The notes beneath the pieces are model-generated. The model did no database searches and was not told the origin of the DNA. It saw only the letters and a list, made by a program, of their open reading frames with translations. A DNA stretch of 34,005 bases from Patescibacteria group bacterium (lineage in GTDB: Bacteria; Patescibacteriota; Minisyncoccia; Minisyncoccales; JANBVM01), in NCBI GenBank assembly GCA_024238995.1, contig JANBVL010000007.1, forward strand, positions 1-34,005. The letters run 5' to 3'. The translations under genes and the position numbers were made by a program. Of this stretch, positions 31,202-34,005 are shown one piece after another (position 1 is the stretch's first letter; every line of letters starts with the position of its first letter).

Positions 31202-32989
31202 GTGATTCAATTCCCATTTTTTAAAAAGAAAAAACAAGAAATTCCTGAGCAGCTTTTTGAAGCACCGACAATAGATATTAAAGATATCATTGCTCCTTCT
31301 TCTTTAACTGCTACCTCAGATCATTTGAAGCTGGGCAAAAAAATGGCTAGGTCTTTTTTCATTTTTTCTTATCCAAGATATTTAAGCACAGGCTGGTTTT
31401 CTCCGATTATTAATATGGATACTCCAATGGATATTGCTATCCATGTTCATCCAATTAACACTAGTTTGGTTTTAAAGCAATTAAGAAAAAAAGTGACAGA
31501 AGTAGTAGCTGAAATTAGTGAAAGAGAAGAAAAAGGACTAATCAGAGACCCAACATTAGAAATTGCTTACCAAGATTTAGAAGCCTTAAGAGATAAGCTC
31601 CAAACAGCCCAGGAAAGAATGTTTAGATTTGGTGTTTATTTAACAGTTTATGGAGATACTGCCCAGCAATTAAGGAATATTGAAACTAAATTAAGGTCAA
31701 TTCTAGAATCACGCTTAATCTATATTAAACCATCTCTTTATCAGCAAATGGCAGGATTTAATACTTCAGCCCCTTATGGACTAGACCAGCTTCAAGTTCA
31801 CACGACAATGAATACTGGACCTTTATCTTCAATTTTCCCTTTTGTTTCTTTTGATTTAAGCTCTAATGAAGGAATACTTTATGGCGTAAATAGGCATAAT
31901 AATTCTTTGATTCTGTTTGATAGGTTCAGTCTGGAAAATGCGAATGAGATAATTTTCGGTAAATCGGGAAGCGGAAAGTCATATTTTGTAAAAACAGAAA
32001 TTTTAAGATATTTAATGACTGGAGTTGAAGTAATGGTTCTTGATCCTGAAAATGAGTATAAATACTTAGCTGATGCAACAGGGGGCTCATTTTTCAATAT
32101 CTCACTGGCCTCAGATAATCATATTAATCCATTTGATTTGCCTATACCAAGACAGGATGAAAAACCAGAAGATGTGTTGCGCTCAAATGTAATTAATTTG
32201 GTAGGTCTTTTAAGAATAATGTTAGGTGGATTAACGTCTGAAGAAGATGCAATCATTGACCAGGCTCTAACTGAAACTTATGCTGCAAAAGATATCACTC
32301 CTGAAAGCGATCCTTCTGCTTGGAATGAAAGAATACCTTTAATGGAAGATTTTGAGGAAATTTTAAAAAACATGGAAGGCGCTGAATCTTTAGTAAGGCG
32401 TGTTAGAAAATTCACAAAAGGAACATTTTCCAAGTTTTTCAATCAACCAACCAATATCTCAATGGAAAAACCATTTATTGTTTTTGGAATAAGGGATATT
32501 GAAGACGAACTAAGACCAATGGCTTTGTTCATTGTTATGAGATATATTTGGAATAAGATAAAAACTGAAATGAAGAAAAGAATACTATTGGTTGATGAGG
32601 CTTGGTGGATAATGCAAAATGAAGATGGAGCATCGTTTCTTTACGGGATTTGTAAGCGTGGCAGAAAATACTGGCTAGGAGTCACTACTATCACTCAAGA
32701 TGTTAATGATTTTATGAAATCTTCCTATGGACAGCCAATTATCACTAACTCATCTTTACAAATCATAATGAAGCAATCTCCAGCAACAATTGATGTTGTC
32801 CAAAAGACCTTCAATCTAACTGAAGGAGAGAAGTATCTGCTATTGGAAGCAGAAGTTGGTGAGGGAATATTCTTTGCCGGGCAAAAACATGTTGCTATAA
32901 AATCAGTTGCATCATATGCTGAAGACCAAATAATCACTACCAGTCCTAAAGAAGCAGCTAAGATTAAAGAGATTAAAGAGGGAATATAA
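31202..32989 (+). CDS. virB4: VirB4-type conjugation/secretion ATPase
   Basis: A 595-aa ATPase of the VirB4/TraC class, which energises pilus assembly and substrate transfer at the cytoplasmic face. The Walker A GKSGSGKS is at 253-260, Walker B ILLVDEAWWIM at 461-471, and a sensor-like TTITQD at 495-500. The motor domain is preceded by a VirB4-type N-terminal part (about 25-240) with the SFFIFSYPRYLSTGWFSPIINMD segment. The start is GTG 31202 (GTGATTCAA); no nearby ATG fits. The N-terminal domain of typical VirB4 seems partly supplied by the upstream gene. The small membrane gene follows after 2 bp. Confidence 0.92.
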   Translation: MIQFPFFKKKKQEIPEQLFEAPTIDIKDIIAPSSLTATSDHLKLGKKMARSFFIFSYPRYLSTGWFSPIINMDTPMDIAIHVHPINTSLVLKQLRKKVTEVVAEISEREEKGLIRDPTLEIAYQDLEALRDKLQTAQERMFRFGVYLTVYGDTAQQLRNIETKLRSILESRLIYIKPSLYQQMAGFNTSAPYGLDQLQVHTTMNTGPLSSIFPFVSFDLSSNEGILYGVNRHNNSLILFDRFSLENANEIIFGKSGSGKSYFVKTEILRYLMTGVEVMVLDPENEYKYLADATGGSFFNISLASDNHINPFDLPIPRQDEKPEDVLRSNVINLVGLLRIMLGGLTSEEDAIIDQALTETYAAKDITPESDPSAWNERIPLMEDFEEILKNMEGAESLVRRVRKFTKGTFSKFFNQPTNISMEKPFIVFGIRDIEDELRPMALFIVMRYIWNKIKTEMKKRILLVDEAWWIMQNEDGASFLYGICKRGRKYWLGVTTITQDVNDFMKSSYGQPIITNSSLQIIMKQSPATIDVVQKTFNLTEGEKYLLLEAEVGEGIFFAGQKHVAIKSVASYAEDQIITTSPKEAAKIKEIKEGI

Positions 32990-32991
32990 TT

Positions 32992-33342
32992 ATGGCAGAA
33001 AAAACAAGTTTACTTAGTCCAGAAGCAGTTTTAATGATGAGTGTGGGAATAATACTCGATCTTCTTAGTATAATCTGCGCTATTCTTATTATAGCTTTGG
33101 GTGTTGGCTTGATCCTTTCTAAAATTGTTTATGCTATTGGCTTTGTAATTGTTACTATTTGGTCAATATTCCGAGGTGGTGGCATTCAACGAGGCAAAGG
33201 AAAAATGAGCAAACAAGTATCAAAAGGATTAGGTAAGTTTTTTAAAAAATATGGTAAAAATTTAGCTGTTAAAGCAATCCCTGCTATTGGAGACGTTGTT
33301 CCTCTTTGGACGATTACTATTTACACTGAACTTAAAAGTTAA
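32992..33342 (+). CDS. Small membrane protein of the T4SS-like cluster
   Basis: A 116-aa protein with two hydrophobic segments (about 12-36 and 38-61) and a basic Gly-rich cytoplasmic tail (RGGGIQRGKGKMSKQVSKG), ending VPLWTITIYTELKS. I do not recognise a family. It is 2 bp after virB4, so it belongs to the same transcript, and the last bases contain the -35 region of the next gene's promoter. It may be an accessory membrane component of the channel. Confidence 0.65.
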   Translation: MAEKTSLLSPEAVLMMSVGIILDLLSIICAILIIALGVGLILSKIVYAIGFVIVTIWSIFRGGGIQRGKGKMSKQVSKGLGKFFKKYGKNLAVKAIPAIGDVVPLWTITIYTELKS

Positions 33343-33349
33343 GTATAAT
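33320..33349 (+). promoter_or_regulatory. Strong promoter of the terminal pilin gene
   Basis: TTTACA (33320-33325), 18-bp spacer and a perfect TATAAT (33344-33349). The -35 is inside the preceding gene. The start near 33356 leaves about 10 nt before the ATG at 33366. Confidence 0.65.
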
Positions 33350-33365
33350 ATATATATAAAATAAA

Positions 33366-33770
33366 ATGTTGAAATTTGATAAGAAAATTATATTAGCAAT
33401 TATTTTGATCTCCTTTTTAGTGATACCTAGTATTTGTTCAGCAGTAATAGACTTAAATTTAAAATACCCGACACTTGGCCCAGAGGATAACAAGTTTGAT
33501 TTAAATGAGAATCAAGATATTAATGAAATAGTTGCTTGGTTATATTACTTTATTATAAGTGTTTCTGGTTTTGCGGCATTTGCAATGTTGGTAAGAGGAG
33601 GTTTTATGTGGCTTAGTTCTGCTGGAAATCCATCTGTTCTTGGAGAAGCTAAAGATATAATAAGCTCTGCTATTTTTGGATTAATAATAATATTAACTTC
33701 ATTTCTAATTTTACAAGTAATTAATCCTGAATTAACTACTCTTAGTATAGAGTCGCTAAGAGACATTTAG
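33366..33770 (+). CDS. T4SS-type pilin-like protein (VirB2/TrbC-like), candidate major subunit
   Basis: A 134-aa protein with a signal peptide (about 1-26, cleavage after CSA), a short Asp/Asn-rich mature N-terminus and two hydrophobic helices (about 55-80 and 94-118) separated by the polar loop SAGNPSVLGEAKDI. This is the common patescibacterial T4SS-pilin layout, comparable with the C-terminal modules of the FN3 proteins at 3289, 4043 and 24720 but without an FN3 domain. Its own strong promoter and its own terminator suggest high, independent expression, as expected for a major pilin. It could instead be a channel component. Confidence 0.78.
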   Translation: MLKFDKKIILAIILISFLVIPSICSAVIDLNLKYPTLGPEDNKFDLNENQDINEIVAWLYYFIISVSGFAAFAMLVRGGFMWLSSAGNPSVLGEAKDIISSAIFGLIIILTSFLILQVINPELTTLSIESLRDI

Positions 33771-33789
33771 AAACTAAAAAAAGAAAAAA

Positions 33790-33850
33790 ACTTCAAAGAT
33801 TTATAGAAGAATTCAATGTCTTCCATAAACTTGAAGCTGTTTTTTTTATT
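33790..33850. terminator. Long bidirectional terminator between the pilin gene and jag
   Basis: An imperfect 17-20 bp stem is formed by 33791-33810 and 33819-33838 around an ATTCAATG loop. It is followed on plus by eight T (33840-33847) and preceded by an A-rich tract that gives a T-run on minus. It ends the pilin transcript and the convergent jag transcript. Confidence 0.8.
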
Positions 33851-33879
33851 CCTTCTTTTGTGATTTACTGATTATTAAA

Positions 33880-34005
33880 TTATGAATACGGTCTAATAAT
33901 CACTTTTCTTTCCGGTTCTTTGCCAATGCTATCAGTGGCGATATCTGCTCTTTCTGATAATTCCAGATGAATTATTCTGCGTTCATAAGCTGGCATAGAA
34001 GGCAG
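33880..34005 (-). CDS. jag: Jag (KhpB/EloR) C-terminal R3H domain, 5' truncated by the window edge
   Basis: The minus strand from 34005 reads 41 codons to a TAA at 33882-33880. The peptide contains MPAYERRIIHLELSERADI followed by ATDSIGKEPERKVIIRPYS, which matches the R3H domain end of Jag: the M-x-x-Y-E-R-R-x-I-H core, then the S-x-G-x-x-P-x-R-x-(V/I)-x-I-x-P ending. Jag is an RNA-binding KH-R3H protein, usually encoded next to yidC and rnpA/rpmH. Only the last part of the gene is present, so the rest of the protein and the neighbours cannot be judged. Confidence 0.85.
   Translation of the reverse strand: MPSMPAYERRIIHLELSERADIATDSIGKEPERKVIIRPYS

Noticed and set aside
24720-33770. Integrative conjugative element
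   Set aside because: No integrase, relaxase, attachment-site repeats or composition change are visible, and the flanks are housekeeping genes.

Overview
The window is about one third GC, tightly packed, and reads with the standard bacterial code: TGA works as a stop in several genes (pilC, pilO and others) and tryptophan is TGG. Most start codons follow an A/T-only leader such as AAAATATG, with no Shine-Dalgarno core. The combination of a secretin-less type IV pilus operon, a PrgI / split-VirB4 / VirB6-like cluster, fibronectin-decorated T4SS-type pilins and no biosynthetic operons points to a Candidate Phyla Radiation (Patescibacteria) genome, most likely parcubacterial. That placement is inference from gene families; no rRNA is present to confirm it.

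Layout. 0-0.26 kb: the 3' end of an acyl-CoA carboxylase carboxyltransferase gene. 0.35-4.7 kb: nusA, clpP, a membrane-anchored PKD protein and two tandem FN3-pilin paralogues. 4.9-6.4 kb: rny (RNase Y) ending at a bidirectional terminator, then tRNA-Gly(TCC) and tRNA-Pro(TGG) on the minus strand. 6.7-8.0 kb: a membrane histidine kinase and a receiver-only response regulator. 8.1-16.8 kb: a type IV pilus locus with pilB, pilC, four prepilin-like genes (FimT/PilV/PilW/PilX-type), pilM, pilN, pilO and a small membrane gene. 16.9-22.7 kb: tRNA-Arg(TCT), rpsO, a NYN-domain nuclease gene, pnp, a membrane-anchored GH3 (NagZ-like) protein and a DksA/TraR zinc-finger gene. 22.7-23.8 kb, minus strand: a LysM/M23 peptidoglycan hydrolase. 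23.9-24.7 kb: rsmA (ksgA). 24.7-33.8 kb: a T4SS-like cluster with a four-repeat FN3 pilin-like protein, a long VirB6-like protein, a helical T4SS-associated gene, PrgI, a free-standing VirB4 N-domain, the VirB4 ATPase, a small membrane protein and a simple pilin. A self-contained minus-strand gene for a Pro/Ala/Thr-repeat protein is embedded in this cluster. 33.88-34.0 kb, minus strand: the C-terminal R3H end of jag.

How the parts work together. Two envelope machines dominate. One is a classical type IV pilus without outer-membrane parts, with a two-component system next door. The other is a reduced T4SS-like apparatus with no visible relaxase, coupling protein or VirB11. Its candidate pilins are a family of four proteins that share a two-helix membrane module but carry 0, 1, 1 or 4 FN3-like domains; two of them sit 20 kb away from the machine genes. 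RNA metabolism is the second theme (nusA, rny, rpsO, NYN nuclease, pnp, rsmA, jag), and wall remodelling the third (GH3, LysM/M23). The most interesting items are the modular pilin family with a recombination-like identical block, the embedded repeat-protein cassette with its own promoter, dyad and terminator, the GH3 protein lacking the NagZ acid/base dyad, and the recurrent near-leaderless promoters. There is no gene-free stretch longer than about 180 bases.
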